From Symbiodinium natans (taxonomy: Eukaryota; Sar; Dinophyceae; Suessiales; Symbiodiniaceae): 64,000 nt of DNA. Made by a program: the position numbers and the translations under genes. Below, one piece after another: positions 43,031-52,010 of this stretch; the first letter of the stretch is position 1, and every line of letters begins with the position of its first letter. The notes beneath the pieces were generated by a model. The model saw only the letters and a program-made list of their open reading frames with translations. It had not been told where the DNA came from and did not search any database. Location of the stretch: the NCBI GenBank assembly GCA_905221605.1, contig CAJNDS010002583.1:184001-248000 (forward strand), given 5' to 3'.

Positions 43031-43328
43031 TAGTCTTGAAGTGCCACCGTGCGTTGGCAACGGCAACACACTCCTGCAAGGACAGGCCTTCAGGCACAGG
43101 GCTTCCAGGTCTGGTGGGCACCACAAAGCCCAAAAACTTCAGTTCTCACTCCAACTCCCACTGAGGATTGCGAGAGATTCTCTTTTTGAGTCCTGCCCTA
43201 AACCCCCCACATGATCCAAACAAAACCATACACCACCCTAAACCCTAAACCCTAAACCCTAAACCCTGAACCCAAAACCCTAAACCCTAAACCCTAAACC
43301 CTAAACCCTAAACCCTTAACCCTGCCCA

Positions 43329-43420
43329 CTAGGACCCCCTGCGCTCTTTGAAGCTAGGCCGTGGCGGCTCCACAGGCGCCTCCTGCCCCCAGCATCCAAG
43401 GGATTCGGAGGAGGGGATTA
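43329..43420 (-). CDS. Terminal exon, unknown protein
   Basis: Minus strand: SSESLGCWGQEAPVEPPRPS then FKERRGS and stop (43331-43329). It lies between telomere-repeat tracts and could be the end of the gene that starts at 44062. No family recognised. Confidence 0.4.
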
Positions 43421-43967
43421 CTTAGGAATTAGGGTTTAGGGTTTAGGGTTTAGGGTTTAGGGTTTAGGGCTAGGGCTCAGGGTTTAGGGTTTAGAGTGCC
43501 ATGCAGAAGGGTGGACATGTAGATGTAGTTAACCCGCTGCTGCGAGGGCAACTGGCCCAATGATTGCAGCCCGTCTTTTTTTCTTAGAGGGTAGATCTAA
43601 TGCTGCTCCATGCGCAAGGTTTGACTATGGCCGTTTAGGTCCTTTAGGGTTCGGGTCCGTGTTTTGGATGTAGAAAAAGGGCTTCTTGCTGCCTTCGGAT
43701 CTGAGTCGCTCCTTCGAATGATTCGATTTCAGACGTTTAGCACATATGGAGTTTATAGGGTCTACAGGGCTTATAGAGCCCAACCCCCCCCCCCCCCCCC
43801 TCCCCCTCCCGAACCTCAGCACCCGAAATCCCAGACCTACGGGCCCAACTCCGAAACCCTAAACCCTAGACCCCAAACCCCTAAACCCCAAACCCTAGAC
43901 CCTTAACCCCAAACCCTAAACCCAAAACCCTAAACCCCAAACCCTAAACCCCAAACCCCAGACTCCC

Positions 43968-44062
43968 GCCTTTGGCTTTGGCTTCTTAGGGATGACGACC
44001 GGGTCAGGCCTGCGCCGTGAATCTGGAGCCCACTTTTGGGTAGCACCGGAGGGTGTGCGCAT
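43968..44062 (-). CDS. Putative first exon of an unknown basic protein
   Basis: Minus strand, ATG at 44062-44060: MRTPSGATQKWAPDSRRRPD, then PVVIPKKPKPKAGVW. Lys/Pro-rich and probably disordered. The retrotransposon target duplication abuts the ATG, so the element now separates this exon from its own upstream DNA. The next exon may be 43329-43420, which ends in a stop. Function unknown. Confidence 0.45.
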
Positions 44063-44066
44063 GTTG
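44063..44066. repeat. Target-site duplication, left (GTTG)
   Basis: GTTG immediately before the 5' LTR is repeated as GTTG at 61806-61809 immediately after the 3' LTR. Four-base duplications are within the range for Ty3/gypsy-type integrases. The empty site would read ...GCGCATGTTGACATG.... Confidence 0.8.
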
Positions 44067-44363
44067 TGTGAGCAGGTCTAAGCACGCACGTTCCATGTGC
44101 AGAGCTGCCAGAACCAGTACTGTAGTTTTCCTTTGCATGTGTAGATTTGCAATTCGTATCAATGCCAATATTTTGGCTCAAGTACCGAGCTTGTGCCTTT
44201 GAGCACGGTAGAGTCGTACAGTAGCTCCTAGGTCGCTGTGCGGTCCGACCGGACGCACTCAGGCGTAGCTGCACAAGTGCTTGGACTCACGAAGTCGTAA
44301 AACAGCGTGACCGGGCTGTGATTGCATTGGCTTAGTGCAAGTCCAGTGCTGGTCGACTTCACA
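44067..44363 (+). repeat. 5' LTR
   Basis: 297 bp, begins TGTGAGCAGG and ends CTTCACA. It matches the 3' LTR at 296 of 297 positions; the difference is C at 44234 versus T at 61676. It contains ATTTTGGCTCAAG (44170-44182), identical to the last 13 nt of the dinoflagellate spliced leader. Confidence 0.96.
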
Positions 44364-44365
44364 AT

Positions 44366-44382
44366 TGGGGGCTGTTCTGGGA
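44366..44382 (+). other. Candidate primer-binding site
   Basis: Two bases after the 5' LTR the sequence starts TGGGGGCTG. A TGG start is expected for a site complementary to a tRNA 3'-CCA end. I could not match it to a particular tRNA, so this is position plus TGG only. Confidence 0.35.
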
Positions 44383-44439
44383 AAGTACAGCTCTTGTGCC
44401 TACGGCCCGAGTGGGCAAGCATTGCTTTGCTTGTCTGTC

Positions 44440-44460
44440 GCGGTCCGTGACCTGGACGCG
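44440..44460 (+). repeat. 21-nt hairpin motif, copy 1
   Basis: GCGGTCCGTGACCTGGACGCG. The inner stem GTCC/GGAC flanks the loop GTGACCT. It lies in the leader between 5' LTR and gag. Confidence 0.7.
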
Positions 44461-44566
44461 TGGACTGTGTGCCACGCTTGCGGCCTGTTAACCAAGGCGC
44501 GGCGCTTCGCGTGCCACGCCTGCGGCCTGCTAACCAAGGCGCGGCTTTTCGCCTTGTGTTGCGGCA

Positions 44567-47500
44567 ATGTCCGCAGAGGTTGCAGGTCAGGCTGAGGGCG
44601 TCACCCTCCTCGAAGCTATCGAGGGTGGAGACGTTCCCTATCCCGAGCGGATGAGCTATGTCGCTTGGCTTAAGTGGCGTAGGGAGACTGGCAGCCGTCC
44701 ATTGTCCAAGCGGGATGGGGTCAGCACTACGCCAGAGCAAGAGGCGGCTCTCTGGCGGAAAGTCATGAAGTTCCTCCATGACGCCGAAGAGGAGGACGAG
44801 GATGAAGAGGAAGAAGAAGAGGACTCCGAGCTAGTCCCTGAGGCCTCGGGCGCTGGAGGCGACAGTCCGCCGCAGGTGGACGTCAGCGCCGCGGCTAGGG
44901 AGCTGGCCATGGTCCCTACCGGTGCTGCCTATGTCCCTGCTACGGCACCAGGGTCCCGCCCGGCGGGACCGTCCGGTCCGCCGTCGACAGCAGGTTCAGT
45001 GCCAGGCACCGCAGAGGGCTTGCAGGCGGAGCTGCGCGCGATTTTCCGTCCAGACCAAGAACCGATCGCGGACTACTTGACGCGCGTTTCGCGGATTGTC
45101 CTCGCGCTGAAAGCGCATGGAGTCACGGTGAGCTCCCGTGACCTTGACGCCTTAAGCACCAAAGCCACCCTCCTTGCGGATGAGTTCTCCAAGATAGGCG
45201 GGGACTGGCATCCTACGAAGATGGTCCGTCGGCTGCGGACCAGGTTCTCGGTCGCGGCTTTGCGCGGTGGCGAGGACCCCGAAGACGCAGAGGAGATTCA
45301 GCGCGAAATCCAATGCATCGGGGAGCTTATCCTCGCGTTAGGGGGAAAAGAAAGCTCGAGCCAAGAGAAGGTTTGGAGCTCCCCGTCCGATGTGCCAGTT
45401 GAAGCCGTGGGGCCGCGTTCCCCAGGGCTCCCACAGCCTGCGACTGCGAGTGGGTTGGGGGTAGGATTGGACCGTGGAGGTTTGCACACTGCTGAGGTTG
45501 CAGGTGGTCCTTCCGCGGCCCGTGTCCTGGGCGCGCCGGACGGCGATTCCCCTTTGCGCGCGAAGCTTGCTGCGCTAGAGATGGAGATAGAAGCCCTGAA
45601 GCGAGGTTCAGACGGCGGAGGTTCGCAGACCGGGTCCCAACACCCGGCGGGCGATCTCGCCGCCGCACTCGCCGCCCAAACTGAGGCGCTGAAAGAAGCG
45701 TTAGCGCAGAGGGGCGGGCAAAGCTCCATAACTACGGTCAAAACTGACCTCACGTGGCCGACGCTGACCGACGACAAGTCGGACGCGCGAGACGTTGTCC
45801 TGTTCTACGAGGAGTTCGAGGACGTCTGCGCGCTGGCCAACAACTGTCGCGGTATGAGTGCGCGCGAAAAGCTGTTAGCGCTACGCGGGCGCTGCCGCGG
45901 CTCGCGCATGAAGACGTACACGAACGCGTACCGCGCAGCGTGGAAATCGGGAGAGGTTCTCTCAGATCCACAGGCGGTGTATGACCGCATCAAGAACAAA
46001 CACTTGATGTTCGGGGAATCGCGGGAGGAAAGAGAAGTCCGCGTGGATGGTGAGCACGCCTCTCTCGCTAAGGGTAAGCTCACAGGCCACCAATTCGAGC
46101 CTTTGTTTGAGGCCTCGATCGCGGACCTTGAGGCAGTAGGTCTCGGGAAGACCCCTCGAGAGTTGTATCTCTCATACCTCCGCAAGATGCCCCCTTATCT
46201 CCAAAAGGAGATCCGGAACGACAAAAGGTTGTGGCCTGGCGACCCCAAGGATGGCGGGTTGCGAGGACCGCAGACTTGGGAGGAGAGCCACAAAGTCGTT
46301 CTGGAGTACGAGCAGAGAGAAGCAGCGCACAGGGCTGTTTCCCACTCTGTGTACACGGCCACCGGTTCGCAGAGCGCGGACCCGGCGGTCGCGCTGGCTG
46401 AGGCTCAGAAGGAGATTAAGAGTCTCAAGGCCGCTGCGAAGGCTGCTGCGAAAGGAGCAGCTGCCGCGGCCAAAGCTGGCGCGGACCAGACGTATGCTGC
46501 TACGTCGAAGGGAGCTGGCAAAGGAGCGGACAAGAAGATCTGCTTCCACTTTCGCGATCATGGGAATTGCCCGAAAGGGGATGCCTGCCCGTACAGCCAC
46601 GACAAGGAGCTTCGCAGAAAAGCTCTCGCGGCCAAGAAGGGTGACCAAACCTTTGCCACTGCGAAAGGTAAAGGCAAAGGGAAGGGAGGTGGCAAAGCAA
46701 AAGCCAACGCAAAGCCTAAGGCTGCGGCCAAAGGCGCGGCAAAGCCACCAGGCACTGTTTGCCCCTTTTTCTCCAAGAATGGGTCGTGCAAGAAAGGAGC
46801 CAGCTGCGACATGGTCCACAACCTGACGACCTCAGGAGGGACGCCGGCCTTGCCTGCCAACTGGGCCCCGCCCTCCGGTGCTTCCATGTCTAACCCCTTC
46901 GCCGCGTTCAGTGTCCAGATAGGCAGCTCAGGCGTCCAGGCAGGCGTCCTAGGAGCCGCAGGACACGCCGCGGTGCAGCAGCACGCGCTTCCGTTAAGCA
47001 AGGGCGGGCGGGACAAGTTCGCCACCTTGGACGATCTACCGAAGGACTGGTGGAACCTGGCGGACAACGAGCCAGGAGGCTACCAGTACAGAACGGTGGT
47101 CCAGGTCCTCGACCGCAAAGTCGAGTGCATGCTTGACGGTTGCGCCGGCGCAAACCACGTGACTGAGGAACTCGTGGTAGGCATGATGAACCGGGCTGCA
47201 GAGCTTGGGATCGGCACTGAGGATCCTGGCTTTCCGGTCGTGAGACTTGAGAAGTGGGTCCACCCCGAATATGTGCATGGAATCGCATCGGGGGCCCCAG
47301 TTCCTTTGAAAGGGGCAGCAGTCTTGCACGTCACGCTGCTGGAAGGCAAGACGGCGGACGATTGTCGCCCCAACACCGAGATTTTTGTGCGGTGTAAAAT
47401 CGCAGCCAGAGGCGCGTCTGATTGGCACGGACTTATCCTTGGCGGCAGAGCGCTGGACTGCGCCATGGGCTTGGGATTCAGGCCGGGTCCCGACTTTCAT

Positions 47501-48970
47501 GTCCTCGACACGCTGGGAATCAGGATGCCCAGATGTGAGGATCACAGTAGGACTCGGAAGGACAGGGCCTATGCCTTTGAAGCGCGGTTGTCAAGCCTGG
47601 ACGACGCGTCATGCATCGAGCCTGGGGGCGGAAGTCGTGAGCTTCTCCGCTATGACGGGGAAGAGCCGCTCGAGCTCTCGCCAGGTGATGGGGTGCTGGT
47701 GCCAGTCGTGCGGGAGTCAGGAGTCTCCGCAGAGGGATCCCTGTCCGAGGTTGTGCTTCCGGTTGAGTGTGGGGTTGAGGCTGTGCCAGGTCTCTGGCCC
47801 ACAGGAGAGGGTAAAGGGTTTGTTTTGCTTGCAGCCCAAGAGTGTGATCACTCTCTCCAGCCAGGCGAGGTTGTTGCGGAAGTGCGTTCCGGCCTCGTCA
47901 GCACTGCGGCTTGTGGTTGTGGCGCGATTGAGACGGTGTTCGAGTCAGAGCCGTCTCCGCAGGCATGTGCGGATTGTGGGGTCGCCGTTGCTTCGGTTGA
48001 CCATGACCCGTGCTTTGCTTGCGGGTCCGCGTCCAGGGCCGCGGCAAGAAGCTTCCAAGGTTGTTCCTCGTGTGCGCGGTCCTTTGGGCGGCTGCGTACC
48101 GGCGCCAGGATCGGTGTGCTATCGGTCCTTGCTGCGGTGACTGTTCTCGCTTCGGTGTGGGGCGGGAGCGGCCCGGTTGGGCGCCCTGTTGAGGAGCCTG
48201 GAGTGCTTACTTGCTTGGACCACCTTCCAAGCGTCGACAGCTGGTGGGAGGCGCCAGGTGGTTACGCGTCTGTGTGGGGTAGGCGCCCTGCGCAGAAGGA
48301 CCTTGGGACCGTGGCGGTCGAGAAGGCGCCTTACGAAACGTGCTTGCTTCAGCGCGCAGGTGAGGCGTGGCGTCTTTGGGACACGAGGGATTTGCGTGTG
48401 GCGGAAAGCGTTGCGTGCAGCGATGAGGTTCCCGTCACCGAACGCCTCGCGGTCTTTAGGACGCGCAAGGGGCCACGCTGGGCTGGCTGGCGTGAGGGAT
48501 CGGCCACGGCTGAAAGAGGCGCAAGTGATGCTGTGCGCCCAGCAGACGCGGTCGACACGGCGCGCTGCCCGAGCTATCATATCGTGGAGAGCTGGGACAT
48601 CGATAAGATGATCGAGGAGCCTCCAACGGACTATTATTATGAGCAGCTCGCGGCAGATATGCGCGCCCGGCACCCTAAGGCGTGCCCGCACCTCCTCGAC
48701 CACCTCGTTTCCTTAGAGGGTTTCCTAGATAAGTCAATCTTGTTTGGGTTCTCGTTTGGGATCAGTAAGGCCGAAGTTTGTGTCTCCAAAGGTAAGCTCC
48801 TAGGACACAACATTGGGCGGGACGGGAGTTCGCCTGACGAAGAGCGTTGTCAGGCGGTGATTGACTTTCCCCCGCTCTGGGAGAAGCTTCACATTCAGCA
48901 TTTTTGGGTTGCGCAAATTGGTTGCGCGGCTACCTGCCTGTTGAGTATGGGCACGCAGCCAAGATTTTAG
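44567..48970 (+). CDS. Retrotransposon gag-protease polyprotein ending in an RT thumb fragment
   Basis: 1467-residue ORF from ATG 44567. The N-terminal third is acidic (Glu/Asp run near residues 65-85) and helical. Two CCCH zinc fingers of C-x8-C-x5-C-x3-H spacing lie near residues 657 and 731, separated by Lys/Gly/Ala-rich sequence; they should bind RNA as nucleocapsid. An aspartic-protease-like motif LDGCAGANHV lies near residue 856, with DGC where DSG/DTG is usual. A Cys-rich stretch (about 1115-1170) and a hydrophobic segment (about 1180-1200) follow. The last 110 residues read as RT thumb: SKAEVCVSKGKLLGHNIGRD, then the start of the IQHF-LG motif. The fingers and palm that should precede the thumb are absent here and lie at 54815-55400. 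The frame breaks near 48905, just before RNase H. Confidence 0.82.
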   Translation: MSAEVAGQAEGVTLLEAIEGGDVPYPERMSYVAWLKWRRETGSRPLSKRDGVSTTPEQEAALWRKVMKFLHDAEEEDEDEEEEEEDSELVPEASGAGGDSPPQVDVSAAARELAMVPTGAAYVPATAPGSRPAGPSGPPSTAGSVPGTAEGLQAELRAIFRPDQEPIADYLTRVSRIVLALKAHGVTVSSRDLDALSTKATLLADEFSKIGGDWHPTKMVRRLRTRFSVAALRGGEDPEDAEEIQREIQCIGELILALGGKESSSQEKVWSSPSDVPVEAVGPRSPGLPQPATASGLGVGLDRGGLHTAEVAGGPSAARVLGAPDGDSPLRAKLAALEMEIEALKRGSDGGGSQTGSQHPAGDLAAALAAQTEALKEALAQRGGQSSITTVKTDLTWPTLTDDKSDARDVVLFYEEFEDVCALANNCRGMSAREKLLALRGRCRGSRMKTYTNAYRAAWKSGEVLSDPQAVYDRIKNKHLMFGESREEREVRVDGEHASLAKGKLTGHQFEPLFEASIADLEAVGLGKTPRELYLSYLRKMPPYLQKEIRNDKRLWPGDPKDGGLRGPQTWEESHKVVLEYEQREAAHRAVSHSVYTATGSQSADPAVALAEAQKEIKSLKAAAKAAAKGAAAAAKAGADQTYAATSKGAGKGADKKICFHFRDHGNCPKGDACPYSHDKELRRKALAAKKGDQTFATAKGKGKGKGGGKAKANAKPKAAAKGAAKPPGTVCPFFSKNGSCKKGASCDMVHNLTTSGGTPALPANWAPPSGASMSNPFAAFSVQIGSSGVQAGVLGAAGHAAVQQHALPLSKGGRDKFATLDDLPKDWWNLADNEPGGYQYRTVVQVLDRKVECMLDGCAGANHVTEELVVGMMNRAAELGIGTEDPGFPVVRLEKWVHPEYVHGIASGAPVPLKGAAVLHVTLLEGKTADDCRPNTEIFVRCKIAARGASDWHGLILGGRALDCAMGLGFRPGPDFHVLDTLGIRMPRCEDHSRTRKDRAYAFEARLSSLDDASCIEPGGGSRELLRYDGEEPLELSPGDGVLVPVVRESGVSAEGSLSEVVLPVECGVEAVPGLWPTGEGKGFVLLAAQECDHSLQPGEVVAEVRSGLVSTAACGCGAIETVFESEPSPQACADCGVAVASVDHDPCFACGSASRAAARSFQGCSSCARSFGRLRTGARIGVLSVLAAVTVLASVWGGSGPVGRPVEEPGVLTCLDHLPSVDSWWEAPGGYASVWGRRPAQKDLGTVAVEKAPYETCLLQRAGEAWRLWDTRDLRVAESVACSDEVPVTERLAVFRTRKGPRWAGWREGSATAERGASDAVRPADAVDTARCPSYHIVESWDIDKMIEEPPTDYYYEQLAADMRARHPKACPHLLDHLVSLEGFLDKSILFGFSFGISKAEVCVSKGKLLGHNIGRDGSSPDEERCQAVIDFPPLWEKLHIQHFWVAQIGCAATCLLSMGTQPRF

Positions 48971-49671
48971 GGCAGTGGCAGAAGCCAGGCGCCGTCTTTC
49001 CTGAAGGCGGGCTGGGCTCAGCCGCCACCGAGGGTTGCAAAGCCTTTAAAGCGATTAAGCGCATGATGCAGAACCGCATCAATTTGGCTACCTTCGATGA
49101 GGCCTCTGCTGCGGATGGGTCGTGTCCCCTTGAGCAGATCGCGGATGCGTCGGGCATCGCGGTAGGGGGCAGCGTCGTGCAGATGACGCGTGACTTGAGT
49201 CAGCTCAAAGTGCTTATGACGCACTCAAAGAGCTTGACCCCCGCGCAGCAAAACTGGCCGCCCTTGATACAGGAGGCGTTTGCCCAGCTCGAGGTAAAGC
49301 GGGCGACACGCCGCATGTTTGGCTCTATTCGGACTCTGTGTTGGACAGATCATGCCAACCTTACCCGAGCGCAAACGTCGGACATCGGAATGGATCCGAA
49401 ACTCGTCCGGTGGGTTGCGGAAATCCTTATGGATGGGTCCGAAATAAGGAGCCTTAGCGGTCGCTCAGCGACGCTGGGTGACAGTTTTAGCCGCAATCCC
49501 AAAGATCGGGATGCGCTCCTTGCGGCGAGGACGAAAGATCTCGAGGGCCTTTCGGGCCAACTCCGAGGTTTCGACCTGGACCAGTACCTCGGAGAGGGTA
49601 CTGAGGGTGACGGACCCGTGCCCTGGGCTTGTCCCGGACAAGGCCAGGCTTGGGACAAGGCTCAAGGCTAG
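48904..49671 (+). CDS. RNase H domain of the retrotransposon pol (frame -1 to gag-PR)
   Basis: The ORF continues the motif left unfinished by the preceding frame: IQHF is followed here by LGCANWLRGYLP, equivalent to the SFLGLANYYRRFI region linking RT to RNase H in gypsy elements. RNase H hallmarks follow in order: IADASG (first Asp), SKSLTPAQQNW, an acidic residue in LIQEAFA, CWTDHANL (Asp) and GDSFSRN (Asp). The join to the upstream frame lies at a run of five T (about 48900-48905). One extra T, or a -1 slip, would fuse the frames, but there is no canonical X-XXY-YYZ heptamer. The 3' end runs into the 21-bp repeat array. Confidence 0.8.
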   Translation: MGCANWLRGYLPVEYGHAAKILGQWQKPGAVFPEGGLGSAATEGCKAFKAIKRMMQNRINLATFDEASAADGSCPLEQIADASGIAVGGSVVQMTRDLSQLKVLMTHSKSLTPAQQNWPPLIQEAFAQLEVKRATRRMFGSIRTLCWTDHANLTRAQTSDIGMDPKLVRWVAEILMDGSEIRSLSGRSATLGDSFSRNPKDRDALLAARTKDLEGLSGQLRGFDLDQYLGEGTEGDGPVPWACPGQGQAWDKAQG

Positions 49672-50200
49672 GCTTGTCCGGGACAAGGCTAGGGTTGTCC
49701 CGGACAAGGCTGGGGTTGTCCCGGACAAGGCTAGGGTTGTCCCGGACAAGGCTAGCTAGGCTTGTCCCGGACAAGCCGGACAAGGCTAGGGTTGTCCCGG
49801 ACAAGGCTAGGCTTGTCCCGGACAAGGCTAGGCTTGTCCCGGACAAGGCTAGGGTTGTCCCGGACAAGGCTAGGCTGTCCCGGACAAGGCTAGGCTTGTC
49901 CCGGACAAGGCTGGGCTTGTCCCGGACAAGGCTAGGGTTGTCCCGGACAAGGCTAGGGTTGTCTAGGGTTGTCCCGGACAAGGCGAGGGTTGTCCCGCAC
50001 AAGCCTAGGCTTGCCCGGGACAAGGCTAGGCTTGTCCCGGACAAGGCTAGGCTTGTCCCGGACAAGGCTAGGGTTGTCCCGGACAAGGCTAGGCTTGTCC
50101 CGGACAAGGCTAGGCTTGTCCCGGACAAGGCTAGGTCCCGGACTAGGCTTGTCCCGGACAAGGCTAGGGTTGTCCCGGACAAGGCTAGGGTTGGCGGTCG
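49645..50200 (+). repeat. 21-bp palindromic minisatellite inside the retrotransposon
   Basis: About 26 head-to-tail units of GGCTTGTCCCGGACAAGGCTA and close variants, some shortened or with CTTG changed to GTTG. Each unit contains CTTGTCC-c-GGACAAG, a 7-bp inverted repeat around one base. The 21-nt period is a multiple of three and the unit is nearly self-complementary, so several frames on both strands stay open across it. It separates RNase H from the next ORF. Confidence 0.92.
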
Positions 50201-51846
50201 GCAACGACGCCGTCCCAGAGCCTGCGGGCCGTGTCCAGGCCGCGGCTGTGCCGATGCGCGTCGTCGCAGCCCTTCCGGTGCGCGTCATGGTTGTCTTTGA
50301 CTACGCGCGTTGGAAAGAGCAGGACGCAGAGCTGACTGAAATCAGGCGCGTTTTTCAAGCGAGCCTCCCTGGAGTTTCTGTGGCTGTCAGGGGTTGTTGG
50401 GGTCCGTTTGAGGATACCGACGGGCTTGCCTCGCATTTTGATTGCGGGGCCGGCAGGCTCGCAGGGACCAAGAAGATCAAGCGGATCAGGGTCGACTTGC
50501 TTACTTCGTGTGCCAAGGTTCTTAGGGAAGCTTCGGGGTTTCGTCCGCAGTTCCTCGTAGGACTAGGGCAAGGCGGGCTTGTCACAGCCGTCCTTAGGTG
50601 GCCTTTGGTTGTTGAGCTCACGCTCCAAGCAAGGAACCTGCAGCGCAAGGAAGCCAGGGCTGTAGGAGAGGCTTGGGCAGGCATCAAGGCTATCTGGGCG
50701 GTGCGGCCACGCCTTTGGCGCACGCAGCAAGGCCACTTGGAAGTGGCCGAGGCTTGTCCGGAACTCAAGAAGGATTTTCCGGAGCCTCCCCTGCGAGGTT
50801 TTGGGATCGTAGGGAAGCAGGCATTGGGGGCGGAGGTTCTGCGGTCCTTGAGGCTGGACGCGGTTCGTTCCATTGATGATGCCAGCATTAGAGGGATGCT
50901 GGACGAACCGTCACGACCCCTCTGGGACCATGAGGGTCTGTGCATCTGCGGCAAGCGGACCTACCTGTTTTCTCGCTGCCCCGCCTGCATCGAGAAAGAG
51001 GCAGTCGATATCTCGGTAGAGATAGCCGAGCGGGAGGAGCCCGAACCTCCGCTTGAGGGCGACCTTGAGGCCCATGAGGTGGGCCTAGAGGTCAACTCCG
51101 TCCTTGCAACTTTGGATAGGACAGGAGGTTTGGTTAGGGTTAGGTCCTCAACCATCCAGCAATGGGCGGTAGGGTTTAGGACTACGCCCAAAGATGCTCC
51201 AGTTCCCACTGCATATGGCATGCTGAGTGGGAAGATATGGAAGAAGAGCCATTCCATGAAGCTCAGCCTCGGCTCCCAGCACAAGGATCTTTCCAAGTGG
51301 GGCGATGTGAAGCCTTACTGGACCACATGGGTGGTTAGAGAAGATGGTGCTGTGGTGGCGGGGCACAACTGCTCGCCCCTGAATGTGGTTCAGGGCGACA
51401 TCGTCGTGCATTGGTCGTCAGTGGTGAACTGGCACGGCCACAGACATGTCGTGAATGAGCAGTGTGAAGTGCTCTGGAGGTCTAATGGTAAAGAGGTTGC
51501 CTTAGACCCCTCCTTCGGCAAGCTGATAGCCCTTGTGGGTAGGGTTACTCAGGTCATTGGCTGGCGGGCAACCGGAGAAGCAGCTTCGGATCCCCGCAGG
51601 TCTACCCTGCAGGCGTCAAGGGTCCTTGCTCAATTCTCTTCGTACAACGAGGGCGTAGAAGGGCATTGGACCGCGGGCGCTATCAGTCGCGGGAAGAATG
51701 CCAATGAGTGCAAGCTGAAGGGTAGAGTTTTGGCGTTTATGGGTGAAGAGCACAAGGGCCCTGCAGTGGTTCTAGAGCTCGTTAGCCATAGCCCCATCCT
51801 GCGCATTTGGGACCATTCCTCAACCAAGGTCAAGGTCGAGTTCTAG
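49969..51846 (+). CDS. Unknown retrotransposon ORF between RNase H and integrase
   Basis: The first 75 residues or so are translated VNTR; unique protein begins near 50205. I do not recognise the family. Visible parts: an alpha/beta-looking region with VMVVFDYARW and FLVGLGQGGLVTAVL; a Cys pair motif CICGKRTYLFSRCPAC near 50940 that resembles a zinc ribbon; and a second half (51100-51846) rich in Trp, Val and His with no known motif. GLGQGG resembles a hydrolase nucleophile elbow with Gly in place of Ser, which would be inactive. It lies where RNase H and integrase normally adjoin, so it is either an insertion or an element-specific domain. Confidence 0.6.
   Translation: MSRTRRGLSRTSLGLPGTRLGLSRTRLGLSRTRLGLSRTRLGLSRTRLGLSRTRLGPGLGLSRTRLGLSRTRLGLAVGNDAVPEPAGRVQAAAVPMRVVAALPVRVMVVFDYARWKEQDAELTEIRRVFQASLPGVSVAVRGCWGPFEDTDGLASHFDCGAGRLAGTKKIKRIRVDLLTSCAKVLREASGFRPQFLVGLGQGGLVTAVLRWPLVVELTLQARNLQRKEARAVGEAWAGIKAIWAVRPRLWRTQQGHLEVAEACPELKKDFPEPPLRGFGIVGKQALGAEVLRSLRLDAVRSIDDASIRGMLDEPSRPLWDHEGLCICGKRTYLFSRCPACIEKEAVDISVEIAEREEPEPPLEGDLEAHEVGLEVNSVLATLDRTGGLVRVRSSTIQQWAVGFRTTPKDAPVPTAYGMLSGKIWKKSHSMKLSLGSQHKDLSKWGDVKPYWTTWVVREDGAVVAGHNCSPLNVVQGDIVVHWSSVVNWHGHRHVVNEQCEVLWRSNGKEVALDPSFGKLIALVGRVTQVIGWRATGEAASDPRRSTLQASRVLAQFSSYNEGVEGHWTAGAISRGKNANECKLKGRVLAFMGEEHKGPAVVLELVSHSPILRIWDHSSTKVKVEF
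50224..50244 (+). repeat. 21-nt hairpin motif, copy 2
   Basis: GCGGGCCGTGTCCAGGCCGCG. Stem GGCC/GGCC, loop GTGTCCA. It lies just after the VNTR. Confidence 0.65.
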
Positions 51847-52010
51847 GGCGGTGTTCCGTCTTTGAGCCTGATCGCGGAGGAGGACGAAAATCGTCGTGAG
51901 CAGCTTGCGGTCGAGGCAAGGGACGCGGCGAACATTTCGGAATTTCAGAGTTCCGAGTCACGGGATCCCTTCGTACGGCGTGGTACGAGGGTCAGCGGCG
52001 CGATCCCTCA

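Noticed and set aside
48895-48910. Programmed -1 frameshift site before RNase H
   Set aside because: Only a run of five T; in the zero frame it does not form an X-XXY-YYZ heptamer, so an indel or sequencing error is simpler.
50550-50600. Alpha/beta-hydrolase nucleophile elbow (GLGQGG) in the unknown retrotransposon ORF
   Set aside because: Ser is replaced by Gly and no acid/His partners were identified; not enough to name an enzyme.
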